Positions 26,368-34,873 are shown, numbered from the stretch's first letter. The stretch is DNA of 48,089 bases from Pseudomonadota bacterium (GCA_021800795.1 JAJYYO010000020.1:15469-63557); one strand, 5' to 3'. Notes: generated by a model not told the origin, from the letters alone. A program made the numbers and translations.

Positions 26368-26618
26368 TACAGTGTCGAGTGCTCGTCGGCAAACGAACCG
26401 GCGCTTTCGTTAAAGGCATTCCAGACTTGCGCTGCTACTGCTGCGCGATGCAGTTTTTCCTGCCGGGCGTTGTTCTGTTTCAGCACGTAATCAGCCAATA
26501 GCTGCTCGACCACACCGGACATGTTGTTGGTCATGCTTTTGACCTGAGCCACCAGATCTTCGTTGATCGTCAGATTGACCGGGCGCTTGCGCGCCAAACT
26601 GTTTTGCATGGATTTCAT
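26367..26618 (-). CDS. ccdA: CcdA-family antitoxin
   Basis: An 83-aa antitoxin. An N-terminal ribbon-helix-helix (RKRPVNLTINEDLVAQVKSM, then NMSGVVEQLLADYV) binds operator DNA; the C-terminal tail (HRAAVAAQVWNAFNESAGSFADEHSTL) matches the disordered CcdB-binding tail with its W-N-x-F-N-E-S-x-G-S-F-A-D-E-H pattern. ATG 26618 has AGGAGG a few bases upstream, and a perfect 17-bp operator-like dyad lies next to it (26632-26648). Confidence 0.9.
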   Translation of the reverse strand: MKSMQNSLARKRPVNLTINEDLVAQVKSMTNNMSGVVEQLLADYVLKQNNARQEKLHRAAVAAQVWNAFNESAGSFADEHSTL

Positions 26619-26631
26619 GAGCTGCCTCCTG

Positions 26632-26648
26632 TGCGCATGGTATGCGCA
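26632..26648 (-). promoter_or_regulatory. Operator-like dyad of ccdAB
   Basis: TGCGCAT and ATGCGCA flank the centre GGT, a perfect 7+7 dyad 14 nt upstream of the ccdA start and next to its AGGAGG. CcdA is a ribbon-helix-helix repressor that binds short palindromes, so this is the best candidate for autoregulation. Confidence 0.6.
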
Positions 26649-26840
26649 TTGGCGATATTTGTGAAGCGGAAAAATCCATGGGAACCTAAGGGCGGGCTAG
26701 TCGCTTGGGGCACGGTGGTGAAGTCTTACATTACATGTGCGTCGCTACGGTCAGCCATAAGTGAGCGGAAGTAATCAGGGACAGTCCCCGGTTGCTGCCC
26801 CGCTCCCCCCAATTTAAACATCGGCACCGGATGAGGAATA

Positions 26841-27353
26841 CAGCGCATGACGGTATACTGTTCCGTCACCTTACACTTGGTTATCGCTCATGAAAAAATT
26901 CCTGCAAACTCTGGCAACAGCGCCCGACAGCATCGCGTTCAATGACACCATCGCGGTGATCGATGCGCATTACGACTTCACTCCCGCCGCATTCCGCAAC
27001 GGTGATCTGAAAAACGAAGCCGGGCAGAACAACGGTTCATGCAAAGTCTTCTCATTCGCAAGGCTGCACAACCTGACGCCACAGCAGACCCTGCATTGCT
27101 TTGGCACCTATTACCGGGACGATGTGCTAAAAACTCCGCTGGGCACCGACCACCAGAACATCCGAAATTTCATGAAGTCAGGCTGGGACGGGGTCGTCTT
27201 CCAGGGCAATGCGCTGACGCCGAAGATGCCATAAATATCCTTGCGAACATGATTCCCGCCCCCTACTCTCCGATGCGCATCATCCATCTGCGCCAGCGTC
27301 TGCGCGATCTAGGCTGTAAGCCGTGCCACGAAGATCGTCTGCTACGCGGCTGG
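26841..27353. repeat. Duplicated segment, copy 2 (hopJ plus start of rlmN-like gene)
   Basis: Matches 25524-26033 at offset about 1317-1318 bp. In this copy the rlmN-like reading frame continues intact beyond the repeat, so it probably represents the original arrangement. Confidence 0.9.
26890..27234 (+). CDS. HopJ family protein, copy 2
   Basis: A 114-aa HopJ-family protein, starting MKKFLQTLATAPDSIAF. The seven differences from copy 1 are partly conservative (Q3K, E13D, G14S, Ile to Val in the CKI/CKV segment) and partly at the C-terminus (ALTLKMS against ALTPKMP). Family function is unknown. The RlmN-like gene begins 14 nt after its stop, so the two are probably co-transcribed; conservation of this pairing in other genomes would suggest a functional link. 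Confidence 0.87.
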   Translation: MKKFLQTLATAPDSIAFNDTIAVIDAHYDFTPAAFRNGDLKNEAGQNNGSCKVFSFARLHNLTPQQTLHCFGTYYRDDVLKTPLGTDHQNIRNFMKSGWDGVVFQGNALTPKMP

Positions 27354-28430
27354 AGTCAGGTCGACTCATACGACAGAGTGCACAGTCCTGCGGAAAATTT
27401 CTTTCCGGCGGCACTCCGCCGCGAGCTTTCCGCCATCGAGGCGGAATTGGACGGACTGGCGCGCCTCAGCGGCGAATATCCCGCCAACGGTCATAGGATA
27501 GATACCACCAATAATCATGAAAGCCATGACCGTTCCCCCACCCCAACCCTGATGGAACCAATAGCCATTCGACTAAGCCCGCAAGCGGGGAGAGCGCAGC
27601 GAGGGGGGCGTAGCCGGGCAAACGCAGCGCTACGCGGACCTTCCGATAACGAGGGCGTCGCAAGATTGCTGGTGGAACTGGCCGACGGCCAGATGGTGGA
27701 GAGCGTGCTGCTGCCGCGCGGCGGTTTATGCATATCGACGCAGGTGGGTTGCGCCGTGGGATGTGTGTTCTGCATGAGCGGCCGCAACGGTCTGATTCGT
27801 CAGCTCGGCAGCGCCGAGATCGTGGCGCAGGTAGTGCTCGCCCGCAAACGCCGCGCGGTAAGCAAAGTGGTATTCATGGGCATGGGGGAACCTGCCCACA
27901 ATCTCGACAACGTGCTCGAAGCGATTCAGCTGCTCGGGCTCCAGGGCAACATCGGCCACAAGAATCTGGTTTTCTCCACGGTCGGCGACCTGCGCGTGTT
28001 CGAGCGTCTGCCGCTGGAAAAAGTCAGACCGGCGCTCGCGTTGTCCCTGCACACCACCGATGCTCTGCTGCGCGCCAGATTGCTGCCTCGTGCGCCGCAG
28101 ATCGCGATCGAGGAACTGGCAGAGCGCGCCGAGATGTATGCGCGCGCCACCTCTTATCCGGTTCAATATCAATGGACGCTGATCGAGGGGGTCAACGACA
28201 GCGACGCCGAGATGGAGAGAATAGCCCGGCTGCTCGCCGGCAAATACGCCGTGATGAACTTCATCCCGTTCAACGAAGTCGACGGCCTGGCGTATCGCCG
28301 CCCCTCAGCCGAACGAACTGCGGAGATGGTGCAAACCCTTAAGCGGCATGGCATCCTGGCCCGGGTGCGCGACTCGGCAGGACAGGAAATCGAAGGGGCG
28401 TGCGGGCAGTTGCGCGCGCGGGCAGCATGA
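27249..28430 (+). CDS. RlmN-like radical SAM RNA methyltransferase
   Basis: A 393-aa member of the RlmN/Cfr superfamily, which methylates an adenine C2 or C8 in RNA through a methyl-cysteine. The [4Fe-4S] cysteines are C168, C172 and C175 in CAVGCVFC; the upstream conserved Cys161 (GLCISTQVGC) and the methyl-carrier Cys in GACGQL near the C-terminus are both present, so the catalytic set is complete. Motif GMGEPAHNLDNVLEA follows. The N-terminus is divergent from classical RlmN and lacks its helical domain sequence. Between about residues 80 and 133 lies a stretch rich in Pro, Ser and Arg that does not look like family sequence (see 27490-27650). ATG 27249 agrees with copy 1. Substrate unknown. 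Confidence 0.82.
   Translation: MIPAPYSPMRIIHLRQRLRDLGCKPCHEDRLLRGWSQVDSYDRVHSPAENFFPAALRRELSAIEAELDGLARLSGEYPANGHRIDTTNNHESHDRSPTPTLMEPIAIRLSPQAGRAQRGGRSRANAALRGPSDNEGVARLLVELADGQMVESVLLPRGGLCISTQVGCAVGCVFCMSGRNGLIRQLGSAEIVAQVVLARKRRAVSKVVFMGMGEPAHNLDNVLEAIQLLGLQGNIGHKNLVFSTVGDLRVFERLPLEKVRPALALSLHTTDALLRARLLPRAPQIAIEELAERAEMYARATSYPVQYQWTLIEGVNDSDAEMERIARLLAGKYAVMNFIPFNEVDGLAYRRPSAERTAEMVQTLKRHGILARVRDSAGQEIEGACGQLRARAA
27490..27650 (+). repeat. In-frame structured insertion inside the RlmN-like gene
   Basis: The coding strand here contains CCCGCAAGCGGG (5-bp stem, 2-nt loop, near 27578) and GCGTAGC...GCTACGC (7-bp stem, near 27607-27636), and its low-complexity translation (SPQAGRAQRGGRSRANAALRG) has no match in the fold. 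It reads as a small palindromic repeat inserted without shifting the frame. Edges are estimated. Confidence 0.55.
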
Positions 28431-28461
28431 TCCGCTCAATTCAAAACACATATCCCACTAT

Positions 28462-29115
28462 ATGAAAAAAGTCGCCCCGACCAAGGCTGAAATCTCGCTG
28501 CTGCAACCCTTCGCCGGCCTTGCGCTTGCATATATCCATGTGCCGTCAAACAGGGAAGAGTTTGCATCCGCCACTGCCGAAATAATGGCCGCAGGTGTCG
28601 TTGGATTCGATACCGAATCCAAACCGACGTTTGTCACGGGCGATGTCAGTGAAGGGCCGCACGTCGTGCAGTTTGCGCTGCACGACAAGGCTTATCTGTT
28701 TCAGCTGCATCGGGCGGAAGGGCATCCGTTTCTGGTCGAGTTGCTGCAGTCGGATGCGCTCATCAAGGTGGGCTTCGGCCTCAAGTCGGATCGCAGGCAT
28801 ATCTTTGCCAAGCTGGGCGTGCATTTCAACGCGGTAGTCGATCTCAATACGCTGTTCAGCATGGATGGCTACCACAAGGAAATGGGCGTCCGTGCGGCGG
28901 TGGGGTTGATCTTCAATCAGCGTTTTGCCAAGTCCAGGCATGTGACCACCTCCAACTGGTCGCAGCCTCAGCTCACCCCGCAGCAATTGCGCTACGCGGC
29001 AAACGATGCCTACGCAGCGCTTAAAATACTGGAGGCGCTGAACCTGCCCCGCGAAGCGCTGCCCGTCATGGATGTTTCAATATTTCCGGACGTTTCTGTG
29101 ACAAGTTTGCCATGA
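28462..29115 (+). CDS. 3'-5' exonuclease, RNase D-like (DEDDy)
   Basis: A 217-aa single-domain exonuclease of the DnaQ-like DEDDy class. The acidic residues are visible: FDTES (D and E of Exo I), GFGLKSDRRH (Exo II Asp) and YAANDAYAAL (Exo III with Tyr and Asp). There is no HRDC domain, so it is shorter than RNase D and resembles WRN-type/EXD2-like single-domain proteins. Probable role is 3' trimming of RNA or DNA. ATG 28462 begins MKKVAPTKAEI; the frame is open upstream into the previous gene, so the exact start is a choice. It follows the RlmN-like gene by 31 bp and may be co-transcribed with it. Confidence 0.83.
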   Translation: MKKVAPTKAEISLLQPFAGLALAYIHVPSNREEFASATAEIMAAGVVGFDTESKPTFVTGDVSEGPHVVQFALHDKAYLFQLHRAEGHPFLVELLQSDALIKVGFGLKSDRRHIFAKLGVHFNAVVDLNTLFSMDGYHKEMGVRAAVGLIFNQRFAKSRHVTTSNWSQPQLTPQQLRYAANDAYAALKILEALNLPREALPVMDVSIFPDVSVTSLP

Positions 29116-29162
29116 CGGCATCCAAGCAATTTAGCTTCGCCCGCGCGCTAACGGACAGTTGC

Positions 29163-30278
29163 CTATCCGCCTATATACGACATTTCAATCTTGTTGCGCG
29201 GCAGTTCCGTGACTTCATGGCGAACCTGCGAATACCGGTCGCGCCGCCCCTGCCAGCAAGCGGCGATAGCATCATTCATCTCTTCATCGCTGCCGCCATG
29301 ACGCAGTAAATGTCTGAGATCGGTGTCGGACTGCTCGGCAAACAGACAGGTGTAAAGCTTGCCGTCGGTGGACAGACGTATGCGCGTGCATTCGTGGCAA
29401 AACACCTGGGTGACCGATGCAATCTGGCCTATCTCGCCCGCGCCATCCGCATAAGCCCAGCGACTGGCGACCTCCCCCCTGCTGTTGGCACTAACCGGCA
29501 ACAAGGGATAACGCCTGGATATCATGTCCACCACTTCCTGCGCGGGAACCACTTCATCCATCACCCAACCGTTGGTGCTGCCAACATCCATGTATTCGAT
29601 AAAGCGCAGAATGACGCCGGTGTTGCGAAAATATTCGGCCATCGGCATGATCTCACCGTCGTTCACGCCGCGCTTGACCACCATGTTGACCTTGATCGGA
29701 ACAAGTCCTGCCCGTTGTGCCGCGTCTATTCCTTCCAGCACCGATTTGGCTGTAGCTTTTGAGTCGCTCATGCGCTGGAAAATGGCTTCATCGAGTGCGT
29801 CCAGACTGACGGTAATGCGCGACAAACCGGCATTCTTTAATGCCTGCGCCTTGGCCGGCAGCAGCACGCCATTGGTGGTCATCGCAATCTCGATAGCATC
29901 GCCGTCCGGGGTGCGCAGTCGGGATAGTTTTTCGACGAGCTGCTCGATGCCGCGCCTCAACAAGGGCTCGCCGCCGGTCAGCCTGATCTTGCCTACGCCC
30001 AGACGCACGAAGGAAGCTGCGACGCGGGCGATTTCCTCAAGACTGAGCAAGTCGTTGCGGGGCAAAAAAACGTGGTTTTTGTCGAATATTTCCCTGGGCA
30101 TGCAATAAGTGCAGCGCAGATTGCAGCGGTCGGTGACTGAAATGCGTAAATCGCGCAGTGGCCGCTGCATGCGGTCGCTGAGAAGTTCTCCCGGGTTGCG
30201 AGCGATGACCGGTGCGCGGCTGCGGGTCTTTGCAAAGCTGATCGGGATGATTTTCGGAATTGCTGACACAGGGTACAT
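29163..30278 (-). CDS. moaA: GTP 3',8-cyclase MoaA (molybdenum cofactor biosynthesis)
   Basis: Radical SAM enzyme that, with MoaC, converts GTP to cyclic pyranopterin phosphate; 371 aa. The N-terminal cluster ligands are C52, C56 and C59 in [10 protein letters not shown]; the C-terminal cluster is in [18 protein letters not shown] (C-x2-C-x13-C). The sequence ends SYIGG, the conserved Gly-Gly tail needed for activity. The first ~38 residues extend beyond E. coli MoaA. ATG 30278 has only a weak GAAAG upstream; Met37 (30170) is a possible alternative. No other moa genes are adjacent. Convergent with the exonuclease gene. Confidence 0.93.
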   Translation of the reverse strand: MYPVSAIPKIIPISFAKTRSRAPVIARNPGELLSDRMQRPLRDLRISVTDRCNLRCTYCMPREIFDKNHVFLPRNDLLSLEEIARVAASFVRLGVGKIRLTGGEPLLRRGIEQLVEKLSRLRTPDGDAIEIAMTTNGVLLPAKAQALKNAGLSRITVSLDALDEAIFQRMSDSKATAKSVLEGIDAAQRAGLVPIKVNMVVKRGVNDGEIMPMAEYFRNTGVILRFIEYMDVGSTNGWVMDEVVPAQEVVDMISRRYPLLPVSANSRGEVASRWAYADGAGEIGQIASVTQVFCHECTRIRLSTDGKLYTCLFAEQSDTDLRHLLRHGGSDEEMNDAIAACWQGRRDRYSQVRHEVTELPRNKIEMSYIGG

Positions 30279-30515
30279 TCTTTCGATTAGTAAATGGATG
30301 AGCCGGGTTTATCACCAATATCTGATATTCTACCTCACGCAGGCTGTTAAGCCGAATAAGCGATGCAAAGGTCAAAAAATCGCAGCGGACTGGACAAGGC
30401 ATGATTGTCCTTACGATGAGAGATTTCCCCTAAAATCCTGAACTATTGTTCAGTTAATCGCCCTGCACTTTAATTCAGGATAAAATGCAGGCAATTATTA
30501 TGTAAGTACGCCCGA

Positions 30516-31571
30516 ATGACTTCATCCCGTTTTGCCGCCTTGCAGTGGTCGCTGTTTGTTGCGCTGGCCCTGCTGCTGCTCTATTTGCTCAGTCCAATAC
30601 TGACGCCGTTTGTGGCGGCGGCGATACTCGCCTTTATCTGCAATCCGCTGGTGCGGCGGCTGTGCGCCCTGAAATTGCCTCGCACACTGGCAGTCGTGCT
30701 GGTGATGCTGACCATGCTGCTGCTGTTCGCCGGTCTTCTGTTGATCATGCTGCCGCTGCTTGAGAAGGAAATCAGCCTGTTTGTCACGCGTCTGCCGGAC
30801 TTTATTGAAGCTGTGCATGTAAAATTGCTGCCGAAACTGCAACAATGGTTCGGGACAGACTTGCAGTGGGACAGCACGGCGCTGAAAAATCTGCTGGTGA
30901 GCCACTGGCAGAGTGCGGGCGGGGTTGCCGAAAAATTATTGCCCTGGCTTTCCAGCAGCAGTGGCGCCATTCTGAACGTTTTTATAAACCTGGTGTTGAT
31001 CCCGGTGGCAATGTTTTATATGTTGCGTGACTGGGACGCGATGGCGAAAAAACTGGATGCGCTGATTCCCCGCCATTGGCACGGCAAGGTGCATGAAGTG
31101 GGCAGCGAAGTGGATCGCGTACTGGCCGAGTTTCTGCGCGGGCAGATTTCGGTAATGCTGCTGATGAGCCTGTTTTACAGCGTGGCGTTATGGCTGGCGG
31201 GTCTTGAGTTTGCGTTGCCCATAGGGATCGTCGCCGGGATGCTGGTGTTTATTCCCTATCTGGGCATGATTACCGGCCTGCTGCTGGCCACACTCGCAGC
31301 CGTGATGCAATTTACTGAATTTACCAGCGTGCTGTGGGTGTGGGCGGTGTTTGGCGCAGGCCAGATGCTCGAAGGTACGCTGGTGACCCCCTGGCTGGTC
31401 GGTGAGCGCATCGGCCTGCATCCACTGGCAGTCATTTTTGCCTTGCTCGCCTTTGGCGAACTGTTCGGATTTTTCGGAATTCTGCTGGCCTTGCCGCTGT
31501 CCGCCATTCTGCTGGTGGGGCTGCGTCGCGGTAAAATCTGGTATTTATCCAGCCATATGTATAACAAATAA
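30516..31571 (+). CDS. AI-2E family transporter (PerM/YhhT-like permease)
   Basis: A 351-aa inner-membrane protein with seven to eight hydrophobic helices in the family layout: two N-terminal helices, a soluble loop (about residues 85-145), then a C-terminal block including PIGIVAGMLVFIPYLGMITG and GERIGLHPLAVIFALLAFGELFGFFGILLALPLSAIL. Members include autoinducer-2 exporters and Na+/H+ antiporters, so substrate is uncertain. Its TAA overlaps the ATG of hda by one base, the conserved arrangement in many betaproteobacteria. Confidence 0.88.
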   Translation: MTSSRFAALQWSLFVALALLLLYLLSPILTPFVAAAILAFICNPLVRRLCALKLPRTLAVVLVMLTMLLLFAGLLLIMLPLLEKEISLFVTRLPDFIEAVHVKLLPKLQQWFGTDLQWDSTALKNLLVSHWQSAGGVAEKLLPWLSSSSGAILNVFINLVLIPVAMFYMLRDWDAMAKKLDALIPRHWHGKVHEVGSEVDRVLAEFLRGQISVMLLMSLFYSVALWLAGLEFALPIGIVAGMLVFIPYLGMITGLLLATLAAVMQFTEFTSVLWVWAVFGAGQMLEGTLVTPWLVGERIGLHPLAVIFALLAFGELFGFFGILLALPLSAILLVGLRRGKIWYLSSHMYNK

Positions 31572-32272
31572 TGGATCAACTGCTGCTCGACATTACCCCT
31601 GACTGGTGGCCGACTTTCGAGAATTTTGTGGTCGGCGCCAATCAGGAGTTGTTCTCGGCATTGCAGCAGGCTTTGTCGGGCGACAGCCCTGAGCGATGCA
31701 TTTATCTGTGGGGCGCATCCGGCAGCGGCAAAAGCCATCTGCTGCAAGCCTCAGTGAGTGCGGCTCAAAATTCCCGGCAGGATGCGGTTTATGCGCAAGC
31801 TGCCGTGCCGCCACTGGCCGATGTCGTGGCGGTGGATGATGTCGACTTGCTGGATGAGATCGCGCAGATCGAGCTGTTCAATCTCTACAATCAGATACGC
31901 GAAAAGGGCGGCATGTTGCTGATAAGCGGCGAGCAGTCGCCGCTGCATCTTGATTTGCGCCCCGACTTGCGCACCCGTCTGGGCTGGGGGCTGGTGTATC
32001 AGGTGCACGGACTCAGTGAAGCCGAGAAGGCGCTGGCGTTGGAGCAACATGCAAAGATGCGGGGCTTTGTTCTTACGCCGGAAGTCACGCATTATCTGCT
32101 GCACCACGGACGACGCGATTTGCCCAGCCTGCTGGCAGTGCTCGATGCGCTGGATGAACATTCGCTGCGCCTGCATCGCGCGCCGTCTGTACCACTGCTC
32201 AAGGAAGTTATGCGTGAGCCACCAGAAATTCATAATTTCGGGATGAAGCGCAAGGAGCCGCGCAGCGAATGA
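31571..32272 (+). CDS. hda: DnaA regulatory inactivator Hda
   Basis: A 233-aa DnaA-paralogous AAA+ protein that, bound to the sliding clamp, stimulates hydrolysis of DnaA-ATP and so prevents re-initiation of replication. The clamp-binding motif is at the very N-terminus (MDQLLLDI). Walker A is LWGASGSGKSHLL (about residues 46-58). The Walker B-like region reads VVAVDDVDLL. Sensor and lid helices follow (GRRDLPSLLAVLDALDEHSL). No C-terminal DNA-binding domain IV, which separates it from DnaA. ATG overlaps the upstream permease stop by one base. Confidence 0.92.
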   Translation: MDQLLLDITPDWWPTFENFVVGANQELFSALQQALSGDSPERCIYLWGASGSGKSHLLQASVSAAQNSRQDAVYAQAAVPPLADVVAVDDVDLLDEIAQIELFNLYNQIREKGGMLLISGEQSPLHLDLRPDLRTRLGWGLVYQVHGLSEAEKALALEQHAKMRGFVLTPEVTHYLLHHGRRDLPSLLAVLDALDEHSLRLHRAPSVPLLKEVMREPPEIHNFGMKRKEPRSE

Positions 32273-32359
32273 CGAGGCATATCAGATTGATAGACGAGGA
32301 AAGAGCGAGCACGCGACACAGCGATTCGCTCGAAAAATGGATTTAGAACTGGAGTTGAA

Positions 32360-33022
32360 ATGAATTTGGCCTTATTTGATCTTGACAACACCCTGCTCAA
32401 CGGCGACAGCGATTTCGAGTGGTCGCAATTTCTCATACGCATCGGTATCATCGATCGCGAACTGTTTGAGGTGAAGAATCTGGCCTTTTATGAGCAGTAC
32501 AAGGCGGGCACGCTGGATATCCACGAGTTTCTGGATTTTCAGTTAAAACCCCTGTCGCGCCATTCACGGAAAGTTCTGAATGACTGGCATCAGCAATTCA
32601 TGAATGAAAGCATCATGCCCATGATCACACAGGCTGCGCGTGATCTGGTGGAACATCATCGACGGACTGGGGACATTTGCGCGATCATCACTGCCACCAA
32701 CAGTTTTGTCACGGCACCCATCGCCCGCGAATTCGGCGTCGAGCATCTGATTGCCACCGAGCCGGAACATAAAGATGGCGAATTTACCGGGCGTATTGCC
32801 GGTGTTCCATGCTTTCGCGAAGGAAAAATCACAAAGCTTGATAACTGGCTTGCTGAGCGGGGCTGGACGCTGGACAGTTTTGACAACAACACCTTTTACA
32901 GTGATTCGCTGAACGATTTGCCTCTGCTGTGCAAGGTGAAACACCCGGTCGCGGTGAATCCCGATGCAACGCTGCGCAGCCATGCCGAACAGCAAGGCTG
33001 GCGCATCATCAGTTTGCGTTAA
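32360..33022 (+). CDS. HAD-IB family phosphatase (SerB-like)
   Basis: A 220-aa haloacid dehalogenase superfamily hydrolase of subfamily IB. Motif I FDLDNTLL has the nucleophile Asp and acid Asp; motif II is ITATNS with the Thr/Ser; motif III and IV are EGKITKL and SDSLNDLPLL. Substrates of the class include phosphoserine and histidinol phosphate; betaproteobacteria often keep such a gene directly after hda. GGAG lies before ATG 32360. It overlaps the glutaredoxin-like gene by TAATG. Confidence 0.88.
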   Translation: MNLALFDLDNTLLNGDSDFEWSQFLIRIGIIDRELFEVKNLAFYEQYKAGTLDIHEFLDFQLKPLSRHSRKVLNDWHQQFMNESIMPMITQAARDLVEHHRRTGDICAIITATNSFVTAPIAREFGVEHLIATEPEHKDGEFTGRIAGVPCFREGKITKLDNWLAERGWTLDSFDNNTFYSDSLNDLPLLCKVKHPVAVNPDATLRSHAEQQGWRIISLR

Positions 33023-33243
33023 TGCAAATCGAACTGTACGGCACGACGGGCTGCCATCTGTGCGATGAAGCCAAGGCTGTACTTCAGCGGGTCGGCGTTC
33101 GCGCCTGGCATATCGACATCGCTGATAACGATGGATTGCTTGAAACGTATGGCATGCGCATCCCGGTGTTGCGGCGGGCGGACTGCGGCGCTGAACTCGG
33201 CTGGCCGTTCGATGCCGCGGCTGTGACGCGATTTCTGGCGTAA
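33022..33243 (+). CDS. Glutaredoxin family protein
   Basis: A 73-aa thioredoxin-fold protein of the short glutaredoxin-like class (DUF836/NrdH-like). Redox motif CHLC is in YGTTGCHLCDEAK near residue 11; the cis-Pro is in MRIPVLRR. It is at the small end of the family. Start ATG 33022 overlaps the previous stop by one base, giving clear operon coupling. Probable thiol-disulfide exchange protein; partner unknown. Confidence 0.85.
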   Translation: MQIELYGTTGCHLCDEAKAVLQRVGVRAWHIDIADNDGLLETYGMRIPVLRRADCGAELGWPFDAAAVTRFLA

Positions 33244-33259
33244 TACTATCGTTTGAGCT

Positions 33260-33302
33260 GGCCGAAGGTGCCGGTAATTTTCGGCCGGATACCCTGTTTT
33301 TT
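33260..33302. terminator. Probable terminator between convergent genes
   Basis: GGCCGAA (33260-33266) pairs with TTCGGCC (33280-33286), followed by a T-run at 33297-33302. It is placed to end the hda/HAD/glutaredoxin transcript. The 13-nt loop and 10-nt gap before the T-run make it imperfect. A separate small AGCTA...TAGCT hairpin with T-run loop lies at the emrB end. Confidence 0.45.
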
Positions 33303-33325
33303 CATTAACCGGATGACTATAAAAG

Positions 33326-34873
33326 CTATTTTTTAGCTGGCGGCGATGATGGATTAAGCGGGTGAATCAGCCAGATGAAACCCATCAGCGCGATGAACAG
33401 CATCGATGAAAGCCAGGCAAGATCATTCACCGCCAGCGTCGCCGCCTGTTGATTGACTAGATTATTCACGAAGCTCAACGCCTGTTGATCGCTCATACCG
33501 GCGCCGGTGAGCATTCTGATGACCGACTGACTAACCGGATTTGCAAAATTGATATGCTCCGCAAGGACGGCGTGATGCGCGCTGGTTCGATTTTCCCATG
33601 TGCTGGTGTAAATAGACGCACCGAATCCACCCGCCATGATGCGCGCGAAATTCGACAAGCCGGAAGCCGCCGGAATCTTGTCATGCGATAGTCCGGAAAA
33701 AATCAGAGTCATCAACGGCACGAAAAATGCCGCCATCGCAATGCCTTGAATCAGCGACGGTATCATGATGGTGACAAAGTCGGTTTGCGACGTAAACTGC
33801 GAGCGCATCCACAAAATAACTGCAAATACGGTAAAAGCCAGGGTCGAAAATAAACGCGGGTCGAATTTCGCGATATTTTTACCCACCAGCGGCGACAGCA
33901 GGATCGCCAGCAGGCCGACCGGCGCCAGCACCGCGCCGGCCAGGGTCGCGGTATATCCCATATCCTGTTGCAACCACAGCGGCAGCAGCACGACATTGCC
34001 AAAAAACACGCCATAACCGATCGACAAGGCCAGCGTACCGGACCAGAAACTACGTCGCCTGAATAAGCCCAGATCAACCACCGGATGCGCATCGGTCAGC
34101 TCCCACACCAGAAAGAAACAGAATGCCACCGTCGCCACAACGGTCAGCACGACGATCTGGGTGGAATTAAACCAGTCCAGCTCGTTACCCTTATCCAGCA
34201 TGACTTGCAACGCACCCACCCAGACGATGAGCAAACCCAGGCCGACATAGTCTATCGGAACCCGGCGTGTCGGCGTTTCCCGCTTGCGGTACAGCGTCCA
34301 GGTTATGCCGGCGGCGAACAAGCCGATCGGAATGTTGATGTAGAAAATCCAAGGCCAGGAGATATTATCGGTAATCCAGCCGCCCAGCAGCGGGCCTACC
34401 ACGGGTGCCACCAGCGTGGTCATCGACCAGATGGTCAGCGCCAGACCTGCTTTTGCCCTGGGATAACTGGAGAGCAGCAACGACTGAGACAGGGGAATCA
34501 TGGGCCCTGCCACCGCACCCTGTATCACACGGAACAGGATGAGCATGCCAATACTGCTGGACATGCCGCATAAAAATGAGGCCATGACAAACAGCAGGAT
34601 GCTGGAGACGAACACCCGTACTGCACCAAAACGCTGGGTCAAAAACCCGGTCAGTGGAACCGCTATCGCGTTGGCTACAGCAAACGAGGTGATCACCCAG
34701 GTACCCTGGCTGAGACTCACGCCCAGATCGCCCGACAGGGCCGGAATCGAGACGTTCGCAATCGATACGTCCAGCACGTTCATGAATGTCGCCAGCGCCA
34801 ATGCCATACTGGCCAGTACCAGCGTGGCGCCGCTCATCGGCGGCAGTGGCGCGGTTGGGGTGGGATCAGCCAT
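33326..34873 (-). CDS. emrB: EmrB/QacA-type MFS multidrug transporter (DHA2)
   Basis: A 515-aa major facilitator of the 14-helix DHA2 family. Family motifs: LDVSIANVSIPAL in helix 1 (motif D1-like), LTQRFGAVRVFV after helix 2 (motif A), WSMTTLVAPVVGPLLGG in helix 5 (motif C). It exports lipophilic drugs with proton influx through the EmrA-OMF tunnel. ATG 34873 lies 7 nt after the emrA stop and yields the usual E. coli-like length (512 aa); a TTG at 34921 would overlap emrA by 41 nt. Last gene of marR-OMF-emrA-emrB. Confidence 0.9.
   Translation of the reverse strand: MADPTPTAPLPPMSGATLVLASMALALATFMNVLDVSIANVSIPALSGDLGVSLSQGTWVITSFAVANAIAVPLTGFLTQRFGAVRVFVSSILLFVMASFLCGMSSSIGMLILFRVIQGAVAGPMIPLSQSLLLSSYPRAKAGLALTIWSMTTLVAPVVGPLLGGWITDNISWPWIFYINIPIGLFAAGITWTLYRKRETPTRRVPIDYVGLGLLIVWVGALQVMLDKGNELDWFNSTQIVVLTVVATVAFCFFLVWELTDAHPVVDLGLFRRRSFWSGTLALSIGYGVFFGNVVLLPLWLQQDMGYTATLAGAVLAPVGLLAILLSPLVGKNIAKFDPRLFSTLAFTVFAVILWMRSQFTSQTDFVTIMIPSLIQGIAMAAFFVPLMTLIFSGLSHDKIPAASGLSNFARIMAGGFGASIYTSTWENRTSAHHAVLAEHINFANPVSQSVIRMLTGAGMSDQQALSFVNNLVNQQAATLAVNDLAWLSSMLFIALMGFIWLIHPLNPSSPPAKK

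Noticed and set aside
27728..28342. 204-codon plus-strand ORF inside the RlmN-like gene
   Set aside because: Shadow frame, arginine-rich translation, covered by a gene with full catalytic motifs.
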